Positions 28,046 through 37,922 of a DNA stretch of 64,000 bases are shown in pieces. Source of the stretch: Mycetohabitans endofungorum (GTDB taxonomy: Bacteria > Pseudomonadota > Gammaproteobacteria > Burkholderiales > Burkholderiaceae); assembly GCF_037477895.1 (NCBI RefSeq), contig NZ_CP132744.1, positions 1,798,001-1,862,000 on the forward strand, written 5' to 3'. Position numbers and translations under genes: made by a program. Below the pieces are notes generated by a model. It was given only the letters and a program-made list of their open reading frames with translations, did no database searches and had not been told where the DNA came from. How positions within the stretch are numbered: the stretch's first letter is position 1; each line of letters begins with the position of its first letter.

Positions 28046-28827
28046 CAGATCAACCCCAATCCGTCATCGGCGGCCATCACTGAGCCGTTGATGAATTGCG
28101 ACTCGTCGGCCGCGAGCAACAACAACAACCCGTCCAAGTCTTCTGGCATGCCGATCCGCTTGCGCGGCAGCATCGCGAGCAGCTTCTGCCCGTGCTCCGT
28201 GGACCACTGATGATGGTTGGGCTCGGTATCGATGTAGCCGGGGCAGATCGCATTGACATTGATGCCATGACGTCCCCACTCGAGCGCCATCGCCTTGGTC
28301 ATATGCACGACGGCGGCCTTACTCATTGCGTACAGTCCAATTTGCGGCGACGCACGCAGGCCGGCAACCGAAGCAATGTTGATAATCCGGTAGCATGGCT
28401 TCGCGCCCGCTGCGCCATTACCCCGCATGATCATGCGCTTGGCGACCTCTTGCGCCACGAAAAATGCGCCGCGCGTGTTGGTGCCAAACACGTATTCGAA
28501 GTCGGTTGGTGTCACATCAGCCAGCTTCTGCGTCGTCGATACGCCGGAATTGTTGACCAGAATATCAATCGTGCCCGCTTCGGTTTCGGCGTGCGCGACC
28601 GCGGCCTTGATGCTGCCATAGTCGGTCACGTCCAGCGTGACCACGTGCGCCGCGCCTCCTGACGCCTCGATCTCGGCGCGCAGCTCCTTTAGACGTTCGG
28701 TGCGGCGGCTCGCCAGCACCACTTTCGCGCCCGCGCCCGACAGCACCTGCGCGAAACGCTTGCCCAGACCGCTCGACGCACCGGTGATCAGCGCGACCTT
28801 GCCTTCAAGATTGATCGAACGACCCAT
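28045..28827 (-). CDS. Short-chain dehydrogenase/reductase
   Basis: The product is 260 residues with the classical SDR layout: the NAD(P) motif TGASSGLGK near residue 16, the NNSG stretch, Ser in the IINIAS strand, and YAMSKAA with the catalytic Tyr and Lys. RRTERL after the second strand suggests NADPH preference. It is coupled to the downstream thioesterase and divergent from the ETF-QO gene. The family is too broad to fix a substrate; 3-hydroxyacyl-CoA or a related alcohol is plausible given the thioesterase. Confidence 0.9.
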   Translation of the reverse strand: MGRSINLEGKVALITGASSGLGKRFAQVLSGAGAKVVLASRRTERLKELRAEIEASGGAAHVVTLDVTDYGSIKAAVAHAETEAGTIDILVNNSGVSTTQKLADVTPTDFEYVFGTNTRGAFFVAQEVAKRMIMRGNGAAGAKPCYRIINIASVAGLRASPQIGLYAMSKAAVVHMTKAMALEWGRHGINVNAICPGYIDTEPNHHQWSTEHGQKLLAMLPRKRIGMPEDLDGLLLLLAADESQFINGSVMAADDGLGLI

Positions 28828-28856
28828 TGAAATTCCTTGTTCAGGTGAATAGTACA

Positions 28857-28885
28857 GAACGTATCACGCGATGCGCGATACGTTC
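28857..28885. promoter_or_regulatory. Operator-like palindrome between SDR and ETF-QO genes
   Basis: GAACGTATC and GATACGTTC are perfect 9-bp arms with an 11-base centre that is itself nearly symmetric, giving a 29-bp palindrome. It lies 30 bases before the SDR start and 108 bases before the ETF-QO start, where it could control both divergent genes. The dyad size suits a TetR-, GntR- or FadR-like dimer, but no regulator gene is adjacent. Confidence 0.55.
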
Positions 28886-28992
28886 TCATAAATAGAACGA
28901 TCGTGCTAATTCACCGTCCTTTGGTTGCGGCCCCCGGTCGCTTCCCGGACAATGGCACCCGACTAAAACGCATTCTAACGGAGAGGACATCC

Positions 28993-30666
28993 ATGACCCC
29001 GCAAAGCTGGATCGAGCAGTACGGACCACGCGAATCGATGGAGTACGACGTGGTGGTGGTGGGCGGCGGGCCGGCGGGGCTGTCGGCGGCGATCAGACTT
29101 AAGCAGCGGGCGGTGGAGCAAGGGGTGGAGCTGGCGGTGTGCGTGCTGGAAAAGGGCTCGGAGATTGGCGCGCACATTGTGTCGGGAGCGGTGATGGACC
29201 CACGCGCGCTGGACGAGCTGATTCCGCAGTGGCGTGAGCGCGGTGCGCCGCTAACGGTGCCAGTGGTAGAGGACCGGTTCTTGTTTCTGAACCGCACGGG
29301 GGCGCTGAAGACGCCGAACTGGGCGCTGCCAGAGAACTTCAAGAACCACGGCAACTACGTGGTGAGCCTGGGCAACGTGACGCGCTGGCTGGGCCAGCAG
29401 GCCGAGGCGCTAGGGGTGGAGATCTTCCCGGGCTTTGCCGCGGCCGAGGTACTGTACGACGAGCGCGGCGCGGTGCGCGGGGTGGCCACCGGCAACCTGG
29501 GGGTTGGCAAGGATGGCCAGCCCACAGAGCACTTCCAGTTGGGCATGGCGCTGCACGCGAAGTACACGCTGTTTTGCGAAGGCGCGCGCGGGCACCTGGG
29601 GCGGCAGTTGCAGGAGCGCTTTGGGCTGCGCGAGGGGGTGGATCCGCAGGTATACGGCATCGGCATCAAGGAGCTGTGGGAGGTGGAGCCGGCGCGGCAT
29701 AAGCCGGGGCTGGTGATCCACACGGCGGGCTGGCCGCTGGATGCGAAGACCTACGGCGGCTCGTTCCTGTACCACCTGGACAACCATCAGGTGGCAGTAG
29801 GGTTTGTGGTGGGGCTGGGCTATGAGAACCCATACCTGTCACCGTTCGAGGAGTTCCAGCGCTACAAGACGCATCCGGCGATCCGCGCGTTCCTGGAAGG
29901 GGGCAAGCGGGTCTCGTACGGCGCGCGCGCGATCACCGCGGGCGGGCTGATGTCGCTGCCCAAGCTCACGTTTGCAGGCGGGGCGCTAGTGGGGGACGAG
30001 GCGGGATTTCTGAACGCCTCACGCATCAAGGGCAGCCATGCGGCGATCAAGACCGGGAAGCTGGCCGCCGAGGCGGCGTTCGAGGCGTTGCAAGCAGGCC
30101 GTGCGCACGATCAGCTACTCGCGTACCCGCAGGCGTTCAAGCGCTCGTGGCTACACGAGGAACTGTACCGGGCGCGCAACTTCAAACAGTGGATGAGCAA
30201 GGGGCTGTACGTAGGCTCGCCGATGGTATTCATCGAGCAGAAGCTGTTGGGCGGGCGCGTGCCGTGGACGCTGCATCACCGGCATGCGGATCACGAGCGG
30301 CTCAAGCCGGCGTCGCAGTGCCAACCGATCACGTACCCGAAGCCGGACGGCAAGCTCACGTTTGACCGGCTTTCGTCGGTGTTCATCTCGAACACAAATC
30401 ATGAGGAAAACCAGCCGGCGCACCTGACGCTCAAGGACGCTAGCGTGCCGGTGCGCATCAACCTGCACGAGTATGCGGGCCCGGAGAGCCGCTACTGTCC
30501 GGCGGCGGTATACGAGTTCGTGCGCGAGGAAAGTGGCGGCGAGCGGCTGGTAATCAACGCGCAGAACTGCGTGCACTGCAAGAGCTGCGACATCAAGGAT
30601 CCGACGCAAAATATCGTATGGGTCACGCCCGAGGGCGGCGACGGCCCCAACTACCCGAACATGTGA
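28993..30666 (+). CDS. Electron transfer flavoprotein-ubiquinone oxidoreductase
   Basis: The product is 557 residues from MTPQSWIEQYGPRE, with GGAGAGG before the ATG; upstream in-frame codons lack family similarity. The N-terminal FAD site is VVVVGGGPAGLSAAIRL. The C-terminal 4Fe-4S module has CPAAVYEF, then CVHCKSCDIKDPTQNI, supplying the four cysteines. The enzyme sits on the inner face of the membrane and passes electrons from reduced ETF (beta-oxidation, amino acid oxidation) to ubiquinone. Its complete length and motifs suggest it is functional. Confidence 0.95.
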   Translation: MTPQSWIEQYGPRESMEYDVVVVGGGPAGLSAAIRLKQRAVEQGVELAVCVLEKGSEIGAHIVSGAVMDPRALDELIPQWRERGAPLTVPVVEDRFLFLNRTGALKTPNWALPENFKNHGNYVVSLGNVTRWLGQQAEALGVEIFPGFAAAEVLYDERGAVRGVATGNLGVGKDGQPTEHFQLGMALHAKYTLFCEGARGHLGRQLQERFGLREGVDPQVYGIGIKELWEVEPARHKPGLVIHTAGWPLDAKTYGGSFLYHLDNHQVAVGFVVGLGYENPYLSPFEEFQRYKTHPAIRAFLEGGKRVSYGARAITAGGLMSLPKLTFAGGALVGDEAGFLNASRIKGSHAAIKTGKLAAEAAFEALQAGRAHDQLLAYPQAFKRSWLHEELYRARNFKQWMSKGLYVGSPMVFIEQKLLGGRVPWTLHHRHADHERLKPASQCQPITYPKPDGKLTFDRLSSVFISNTNHEENQPAHLTLKDASVPVRINLHEYAGPESRYCPAAVYEFVREESGGERLVINAQNCVHCKSCDIKDPTQNIVWVTPEGGDGPNYPNM

Positions 30667-30711
30667 CGGTGCACAACGCGGCGCCGTCGCCCGCCGGGGC
30701 ACACTCCGAAA

Positions 30712-31818
30712 TCACGCGCCCGGGGCGCGCGCGGCGATCGTCGGCGTCGACGTCTTGACGTCTGCACACTGTGCGCGGTGCCGCAGCGCATGGTCCATCA
30801 GCACCAGCGCAAGCATCGCTTCGGCAATCGGTGTCGCTCGGACCCCGACACACGGGTCATGGCGTCCGAACGTCTCGACCATCACGGGCTCGCCGGCTTT
30901 GTCGATCGAGCGACGCGGCGTGCGAATGCTCGAGGTCGGCTTGATCGCGATCGACACGACGATGTCCTGGCCGGTCGAAATGCCGCCGAGCACGCCGCCG
31001 GCATTGTTGCCCGCGAAGCCGGCAGGCGTCAACTCGTCACCATGCAGCGAGCCACGCTGGCGCACGCTGTCAAATCCAGCGCCAATCTCTACACCCTTCA
31101 CCGCATTGATCCCCATCATTGCATAGGCGATGTCCGCATCCAGCTTGTCGAACAACGGCTCGCCCCATCCGAGCGGCACGCCGGAGGCAGTCACCGAGAT
31201 CCGGGCGCCGATCGAGTCGCCGTCCTTGCGCAACCCATCCATATAGGCTTCGAGCTGCGGCACGATTTGCGCATTCGGTGCAAAAAAGGGATTGTCGGCC
31301 ACGTGCGCCCAATCGACAAACGGGATGTCGATTTCGCCTAACGCGCTCATGTAGCCGCGCACTTGGACACCGAAGCGCTCCCGCAGCCATTTCTTCGCCA
31401 CCGCCCCTGCCGCGACATTCGGCGCAGTCAGCCGCGCGGACGCGCGTCCGCCTCCACGGTAATCGCGCACACCATATTTTTGCCAATATGTATAGTCCGC
31501 ATGGCCGGGCCGGAAAGTTTCCGCGATGTTGCCGTAATCCTTGCTGCGCTGGTCCGTATTGCGGATCAGCAACGCGATCGGCGTGCCGGTCGTCACGCCG
31601 TCGAACACGCCTGATAGGATCTCTACCCGGTCGTCCTCCTGGCGTTGCGTCACGTGGCGCGACGTGCCCGGCTTACGGCGATCGAGCTCCATCTGTATAT
31701 CAGCCTCGGCCAGCGCCAGTCCTGGCGGACAGCCGTCGATCACGCAGCCGATGGCCGGACCGTGCGACTCCCCGAAAGTCGTCACCGTGAAAAGCGTACC
31801 GAAAGTGTTGCCCGACAT
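30712..31818 (-). CDS. aroC: Chorismate synthase
   Basis: The product is 368 residues from [20 protein letters not shown]; a start eight codons upstream is possible. The three family signatures are present: [18 protein letters not shown], the [12 protein letters not shown] region, and [17 protein letters not shown] near the end. With reduced FMN it converts EPSP to chorismate, the last step of the shikimate pathway. It converges with the ETF-QO gene. Confidence 0.97.
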   Translation of the reverse strand: MSGNTFGTLFTVTTFGESHGPAIGCVIDGCPPGLALAEADIQMELDRRKPGTSRHVTQRQEDDRVEILSGVFDGVTTGTPIALLIRNTDQRSKDYGNIAETFRPGHADYTYWQKYGVRDYRGGGRASARLTAPNVAAGAVAKKWLRERFGVQVRGYMSALGEIDIPFVDWAHVADNPFFAPNAQIVPQLEAYMDGLRKDGDSIGARISVTASGVPLGWGEPLFDKLDADIAYAMMGINAVKGVEIGAGFDSVRQRGSLHGDELTPAGFAGNNAGGVLGGISTGQDIVVSIAIKPTSSIRTPRRSIDKAGEPVMVETFGRHDPCVGVRATPIAEAMLALVLMDHALRHRAQCADVKTSTPTIAARAPGA

Positions 31819-31900
31819 GCTGGTTGCCCGAAAATTGCTCAAACTATTATTATGCCAGTGCTGTCACGGCGCGCACCGCGGCAACAAAGGTGTCCATCTC

Positions 31901-31963
31901 GAGGAACTGGGCGCAGAAAAACGGGGCGAAGCAGCGCTCGCGCAACAGCGTGAACTGCAACGA
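31901..31963 (-). pseudogene. Possible N-terminal scrap of an MFS-type transporter
   Basis: Upstream of aroC on the same strand, a frame encodes SLQFTLLRERCFAPFFCAQFL. This resembles the start of bacterial MFS proteins (SQFxLLRxRRFAPFFxTQFLGAFNDN), and then loses similarity (EMDTFVAAVRA) and stops near 31850. I recall an MFS gene at this position in some Burkholderia genomes. The match covers only about 20 residues, so this is tentative. Confidence 0.35.
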
Positions 31964-32013
31964 TGGCGCGCTGGCCTCGCACGGCCGTGCACAGATGGAT
32001 GACTTGGTGTGCG

Positions 32014-32063
32014 ACGAAGCCTCTGTCATGCGGATCAAAAAACACACGTGACAGAGGCTTCGT
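32014..32063. repeat. 15-bp perfect inverted repeat with 20-base loop
   Basis: ACGAAGCCTCTGTCA (32014-32028) and TGACAGAGGCTTCGT (32049-32063) are exact reverse complements. The 20-base loop includes a six-A run. It lies between the CBS gene and aroC, next to the putative MFS scrap. It could be a bidirectional transcription stop or the footprint of an excised element with inverted ends. Confidence 0.65.
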
Positions 32064-32106
32064 TGCAGGATTCGGCGGCTGGCCGGACGCCGGCCCCACC
32101 ACGGCT

Positions 32107-32565
32107 TTAGCGCGCTTCGCGCGCCCCTTCATCCTCCGGCCAATCGCGGATATAAGCTTTAAGCATCCGGTTCTCGAACCCCTGTTCCTCGACCACCGCC
32201 TTAGCCACGTCATAGAACGAGATCACACCCATCAGCATGCGTTTTTCCATTACGGGCAAATAACGCGCGTGGCGCTCGAGCATCATGCGCCGCACCTCGT
32301 TGACATCTGTCTCCGGCGTACAAATGAGCGGATGATCATCCATTACCTTGCGAATCGTCACGGCACCGACTGAACCGCCGTGGTCACGCAACGTCAGGAT
32401 GATCTCGCGGAACGTCAGCATGCCAACCAGATCACCGAATTCGATGACGACTAGCGAGCCGATGTCGTGCTCAGCCATCGTCTGAATCGCTTCGTGCAAC
32501 GGCGTATCGGGCGTAACAGTGTAGAGCGTATTGCCCTTAACCTTCAGGATGTCGCTGACTCGCAT
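32107..32565 (-). CDS. Twin CBS-domain protein
   Basis: The product is 152 residues from MRVSDILKVKGNTLYTV, with AAGGAGGAGG before the ATG. Two CBS motifs fill it: residues about 1-60 (TPDTPLHEAIQTMAEHDIGSL) and about 75-130 (VMDDHPLICTPETDVNEV). Such soluble CBS pairs bind adenine nucleotides and often act as energy sensors or regulators of other proteins. No effector enzyme is fused or adjacent. Confidence 0.9.
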   Translation of the reverse strand: MRVSDILKVKGNTLYTVTPDTPLHEAIQTMAEHDIGSLVVIEFGDLVGMLTFREIILTLRDHGGSVGAVTIRKVMDDHPLICTPETDVNEVRRMMLERHARYLPVMEKRMLMGVISFYDVAKAVVEEQGFENRMLKAYIRDWPEDEGAREAR

Positions 32566-32701
32566 GGCCTCCTCCTTGCACTGCGCGGCTTTGTGCACCG
32601 ATCGTAGCGGAAAGACCGGTAAAAGGAAAGCATACTGCAGCGGCGCGCCACACGCTCGCGCCTCGATGCTACGATACCGGCGCACCGCCTCGGCACACAC
32701 G

Positions 32702-32822
32702 CTGCTGGACGCCGTGTCGGCCTGCCCCGTCGTGCTGGTCGGCCATAGCATGCGCTCGCTGATTGTACTGCAGGCCGCCTCGCGGGCCGCACAGAGACGT
32801 GCATGGGCGCTCAGGGCCACCG
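32702..32822 (+). pseudogene. Possible remnant of an RBBP9/YdeN-type serine hydrolase
   Basis: The translated stretch TLLDAVSACPVVLVGHSMRSL, then IVLQAASRAAQRRAWALRA, resembles the strand-turn-helix around the nucleophile of RBBP9-type hydrolases (PVVLVAHSLGC). GHSM would be the Ser elbow, but the following Gly is changed to Arg-Ser. There is no start, no acid/His part, and the frame closes at 32896. It is interpreted as gene debris between the CBS and YihY-like genes. Confidence 0.35.
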
Positions 32823-32950
32823 CCTATCCGATGACAGTCTCGGCCGCGTTAACCAGGTCTGCCGGCGGCTGCACTTCATCGGCTCGCTCGGCGTGATCGG
32901 CTGTGTCGCGATGGCGGTCACGACGCCACGCCGCCGGTGACAGTTGCGCG

Positions 32951-34300
32951 CTAAGCGGCCGCCACCGGCGAGGCGCGCCTGCTGTTGGCCCGCTCGGCTT
33001 GGGCGCCGCGACGACGGCGCACGGCCAACAACGCGGCGAGCGACACATCCAGGCCGCGATGGTCGAGCGCAGCGAGCAGCGTCGGGCCATCGACGTGCGT
33101 GGTATCGAGATTGAGCTGATAAGTGAGCTCGTTGCGATCGATGACGAACAATTGATAGAGTTGGCGCAGGCTCGCGTGCCGCGGATTCACTAGAAGCACA
33201 TAGCGGTCTGAGTCATGCTCGCGCTGTATCCGGGCGACCCACTCGATCGCCTCGAGCTTGTCCAGCAGTCGGGCAGCCGTCTGCAACCCGCAACGCTGCA
33301 ACCGCGCGAGTTCATGCAGCGTGTAGCCGGCACGGCCCGCATCGCGGGCGTCGTTGAGCCACGCGATCAGCTCCAGCGCATCGAGCAGGTCGCTGCCTGC
33401 GTAATCGACGCGATGAAAGTGCCCGAGCCGGATCTCTGGCAACGCGGACGTCAACATCGCGCCGAACAGCGTGATTAGCCAGCTCAGGTAGACCCACAGC
33501 AGAAAAATCGGGATCGTCGCAAATGCGCCATACACGGCCGTATAGGTCGGAATACGCCGAATATAGAACCCGAAACCTCGCTTGGCGAGCTCAAACGCAA
33601 TCGCCGCACACAGCCCGCCGACAAACGCGTCGCGCCACGCCACGCGGCAGTTCGGTAAATAGACGTAAGATAGCGTGAACGCCAGTACCGACAGCGGCAG
33701 CACCGCGCCGGTCAACGCCCATTCGACGAACGTCGGCATCACGCGCGACGCGGCGCCCGATGCCGCGCTGGCTGCGCCGGCCACGTTAGCGACCGTGTTG
33801 GCAAGCATCGAGTGCGTGAACAGGTAGGACGACACCGATAGGCTCACGCCGATCAGCAGAGGCCCCAACGTGATCACTGCCCAATACACTAGGATGCGCT
33901 GCGCAAGCGGCCGCGACTTACGTACGCGCCAGATCGTGTTGAACGCCGATTCGACGATCATCATCGTCATAACCGACGTGACCACGAGGCTAATCATCCC
34001 GACCGTCGTCAGCCCTTTCGCCTTTTCCGCAAACTGGTTCAAATATTTGAAGATTTGGCTGTTAATCTGCGCCGGCATCAGATGGTCGGCCAGGAAGCCC
34101 TGTAGCGACTGTTGGAATGACGCGAAGATCGGAAACGCAGTGAACAGCGCAAAGGCCACCGTCGCCAGCGGCACCAGCGACAGTACGGTCGTAAACGTGA
34201 GACTACCCGCCACCTGCGGGATACGGTCCTCGGCGCTGCGGGTCGCGGCAAAGCGCGCGAGCCGCTTCAGCGCATCCAGATCGATATCGAACTTCGTCAA
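32951..34300 (-). CDS. YihY-family inner-membrane protein (UPF0761)
   Basis: The product is 449 residues, starting at a TTG preceded by AAGGAGGG. About six transmembrane helices lie between residues 30 and 300 (for example TFTTVLSLVPLATVAFALF and IPIFLLWVYLSWLITLFGA). The conserved GSLTFTTVLSLVPL and IWRVRKSRPLAQRILVYW blocks identify the YihY/BrkB-like family, once misnamed RNase BN. The C-terminal 140 residues form a winged-helix-like cytosolic tail, as in other betaproteobacterial members. The function of the family is unsettled. Confidence 0.9.
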   Translation of the reverse strand: MTKFDIDLDALKRLARFAATRSAEDRIPQVAGSLTFTTVLSLVPLATVAFALFTAFPIFASFQQSLQGFLADHLMPAQINSQIFKYLNQFAEKAKGLTTVGMISLVVTSVMTMMIVESAFNTIWRVRKSRPLAQRILVYWAVITLGPLLIGVSLSVSSYLFTHSMLANTVANVAGAASAASGAASRVMPTFVEWALTGAVLPLSVLAFTLSYVYLPNCRVAWRDAFVGGLCAAIAFELAKRGFGFYIRRIPTYTAVYGAFATIPIFLLWVYLSWLITLFGAMLTSALPEIRLGHFHRVDYAGSDLLDALELIAWLNDARDAGRAGYTLHELARLQRCGLQTAARLLDKLEAIEWVARIQREHDSDRYVLLVNPRHASLRQLYQLFVIDRNELTYQLNLDTTHVDGPTLLAALDHRGLDVSLAALLAVRRRRGAQAERANSRRASPVAAA

Positions 34301-34331
34301 AGGCTAACCCTCCTTACGTCTTCTATAATAA

Positions 34332-35377
<1,046 letters not shown>

Positions 35378-35379
35378 CG

Positions 35380-36822
35380 ATGCCTCACGACACCGCCGCA
35401 CTGCCCGCCTTCCTGCAAGCTTGCCAGCAAGCCATTGGCGCAGACCAGGTCTTGGATGACCCGGACGACATGTCGCCCTACATGACAGATTGGCGCCGCC
35501 GGTACGTCGGCCGCGCCTGCGCGGTGCTGCGTCCGGCAAGCACGGCAGAAGTCGCCACGCTGGTACGATTGGCCACCCAATTCGGTGTTGCGCTGGTGCC
35601 GCAAGGCGGCAACACCGGGCTGGCCGGCGGTGCCACGCCGGACGCCAGCGGACGGCAGGCGGTGCTCAACCTGCGCCGACTGGACCGCGTGCGCGCGGTG
35701 GACCCGATCAACGACACGATCACCGCAGAAGCCGGGTGCATCCTCGCCCAGGTGCAAGCTCGCGCGGCGGACGCCGGCCGCTTATTCCCGCTCAGCCTGG
35801 CGGCCGAAGGCAGCTGCACGTTGGGCGGCAACCTAGCGACGAACGCCGGCGGCACCGCGGTACTGCGCTACGGCAACGCGCGCGAACTGTGCCTGGGCTT
35901 GGAAGTCGTGACCGCGAAGGGCGAGGTCTGGAACGGCTTGCGCGGGCTGCGCAAGGACAACACTGGATACGACCTGCGCGATATTTTTATCGGTGCCGAG
36001 GGCACGCTGGGCATCATCACGGCAGCCGTGATGAAACTCTATCCGCAACCGACCGCGCGCATCACCGCGCTGGCCGGCGTTGCCTCGCCACACGCCGCGC
36101 TACAGCTTTTGGCGCTGGCCCGCGACACCGCCGGCGCGCTGCTGAGCGGCTTCGAGTTGATGTCCGACTTCTGCCTGCGGCTGGTCACCCACCATTTCCC
36201 GTCGCAGCGATACCCGTTCGCCGCCCCGCATGCGCAGATTGTGTTGCTCGAATTATCCGACGGCGAAAGCGAGGCGCACGCAAGCCAGCTCACCGAGAGA
36301 TTGATGGAGCGGGCGTTCGAGCGCGGTATCGTCGACGATGCGCTCGTGGCGCAAAGCCTGGCGCAGTCGAACGCATTGTGGGCACTGCGTGAGCACATCC
36401 CGCTCGCGCAAGCCAACGAAGGGCTCAATATCAAGCACGACATCGCGGTGCCAAGCTCGCACATCGGCGAGTTCATCGACACCACCGACGCGGCGATCGC
36501 CGCAGCCGTGCCCGGCGCGCGGATGGTCACCTTCGGGCATCTAGGCGACGGCAACCTGCACTACAACGTGCAGGCGCCCGCGGGTGTGGATCCGCAGGCC
36601 TTTCTGGCCGAGCACCAGGCGCGCGTGAACCGGATTGTCTACGATAGCGTCCATGCGCACCACGGCACGATCAGCGCCGAACATGGCGTCGGGCAATTGA
36701 AGATCGACGACGTGGCACGCTACAAATCTTCTGTGGAACTCGAATTGATGCGTGCGTTAAAGGCGACACTCGATCCCGGCAATGTATTCAATCCCGGAAA
36801 AGTGCTGCGCTGCGGTCCATGA
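35380..36822 (+). CDS. FAD-linked oxidase of the GlcD / D-2-hydroxyacid dehydrogenase type
   Basis: The product is 480 residues. The PCMH-type FAD-binding domain (about 35-220) shows VPQGGNTGLAGGATPD and CTLGGNLATNAGGTAVLRYG. The FAD-oxidase C-terminal domain has FGHLGDGNLHYNV and the terminal EHGVGQLK-DDVARYKS stretch that provides metal- and substrate-binding residues. Relatives oxidise D-lactate, glycolate or D-2-hydroxyglutarate; the sequence alone does not choose between them. It is the last gene of the WrbA-like/DUF2069 operon. Confidence 0.92.
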   Translation: MPHDTAALPAFLQACQQAIGADQVLDDPDDMSPYMTDWRRRYVGRACAVLRPASTAEVATLVRLATQFGVALVPQGGNTGLAGGATPDASGRQAVLNLRRLDRVRAVDPINDTITAEAGCILAQVQARAADAGRLFPLSLAAEGSCTLGGNLATNAGGTAVLRYGNARELCLGLEVVTAKGEVWNGLRGLRKDNTGYDLRDIFIGAEGTLGIITAAVMKLYPQPTARITALAGVASPHAALQLLALARDTAGALLSGFELMSDFCLRLVTHHFPSQRYPFAAPHAQIVLLELSDGESEAHASQLTERLMERAFERGIVDDALVAQSLAQSNALWALREHIPLAQANEGLNIKHDIAVPSSHIGEFIDTTDAAIAAAVPGARMVTFGHLGDGNLHYNVQAPAGVDPQAFLAEHQARVNRIVYDSVHAHHGTISAEHGVGQLKIDDVARYKSSVELELMRALKATLDPGNVFNPGKVLRCGP

Positions 36823-37764
36823 CTAGCGCACCCCGAAGGTCTGCAACGCGGCCTCGTCGGCCGCGAGTGCCTTCGAAATATGCTCGCGCAGGAATTCGAC
36901 CCAGGTCCGGATCTTCGCGTCCAAATATTGCCGCGACGCATACATCGCGTAAATCGTCATCTTTTGCATCTTGTGGTCGGGCAACACGCGCACCAGCGTG
37001 CCATTGCGCAGCGCCGGCAACGCTGAAGGCGTGAGCAGCGCGCCAATGCCCATTCCTTCGCGCAGTGCCACCGCGAGCGCGTCCGACACATTGACCTGGA
37101 ACGTCGGCGCCGGCAACTCGATCGTCTCCATGCCGTCCGGCCCGTCGAAGCGCCAATGATCACCGGGAAAAATCGATGTCACGATGCGCAGGCAGGTGTG
37201 GCCGGCTAGATCCCGGACGTTGCGGGGCGTGCCACGCTTTTCCAAATAGGCCGGAGAGGCGCATAGCACGCTATACGAGTCGCCAAGCCGCTGCGATACC
37301 AATCCGGAATCGGGCAGTTCGTTTGCGCTGACCTGCAGCGTGACATCGTAGCCTTCATCGAGTAGATCCGGCACGTGCTGCGACAGCGTCAGATCGACCG
37401 ACACAGACGGATAACGCTCCTGATAACGCGTGACAACAGGCACCACATAATACTGACCGAAACTGGTGGTCGCATGGATTCTGAGCCGGCCCGAGGGTCG
37501 TGCGTGTGCGTCGGCAGCTTCGGCTTCGGCCTGATCAACGTAGGCAAGGATCTGCTCGCACCGTTGCAAGTATCGCTCCCCCGCCTCCGTGAGCGCGATG
37601 CGCCGCGTCGTACGGTTCAGCAATCGGGTGCGCAGATGCGCCTCCAGATCTGATATGGCCCGCGATGCGTACGCCGTCGTCGTATTCATTTGCTGCGCCG
37701 CGGCCGTGAAGCTCTTCGCCTCCACAACGCGGACAAACACCCTCATGTTTTGCAGCGTATCCAT
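36823..37764 (-). CDS. LysR-type regulator of the divergent efflux operon
   Basis: The product is 313 residues from MDTLQNMRVFVRVVEAKSFT, with AGGAAG before the ATG. The N-terminal HTH has AAQQMNTTTAYASRAISDLEAHL and the C-terminal co-inducer domain continues to about residue 300. It is encoded back-to-back with the NodT/FUSC/HlyD operon, so it probably controls that operon in response to an aromatic acid or similar pump substrate, as AaeR does for AaeXAB. The ligand is not deducible. Confidence 0.92.
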   Translation of the reverse strand: MDTLQNMRVFVRVVEAKSFTAAAQQMNTTTAYASRAISDLEAHLRTRLLNRTTRRIALTEAGERYLQRCEQILAYVDQAEAEAADAHARPSGRLRIHATTSFGQYYVVPVVTRYQERYPSVSVDLTLSQHVPDLLDEGYDVTLQVSANELPDSGLVSQRLGDSYSVLCASPAYLEKRGTPRNVRDLAGHTCLRIVTSIFPGDHWRFDGPDGMETIELPAPTFQVNVSDALAVALREGMGIGALLTPSALPALRNGTLVRVLPDHKMQKMTIYAMYASRQYLDAKIRTWVEFLREHISKALAADEAALQTFGVR

Positions 37765-37922
37765 AACGGGCTTCCTGTGCGGATCAAAAAATTGTTGCAC
37801 ATTTCGCAAGAGCGTTTATTACTTTTTTGGTAAGGAATTATCTCAAATTGGTCGCTTATTCAGAAATTGCTTCAAAAATATAATTTTACTGACCAGTCAT
37901 TTCGGGGTGTTTCGAGATAGCC
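37765..37922. promoter_or_regulatory. Divergent promoter region between LysR gene and efflux operon
   Basis: These 158 bases are strongly AT-rich compared with both flanking genes, as expected for a divergent LysR-controlled promoter. No single T-N11-A box stands out clearly enough to assign by eye. Confidence 0.5.
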
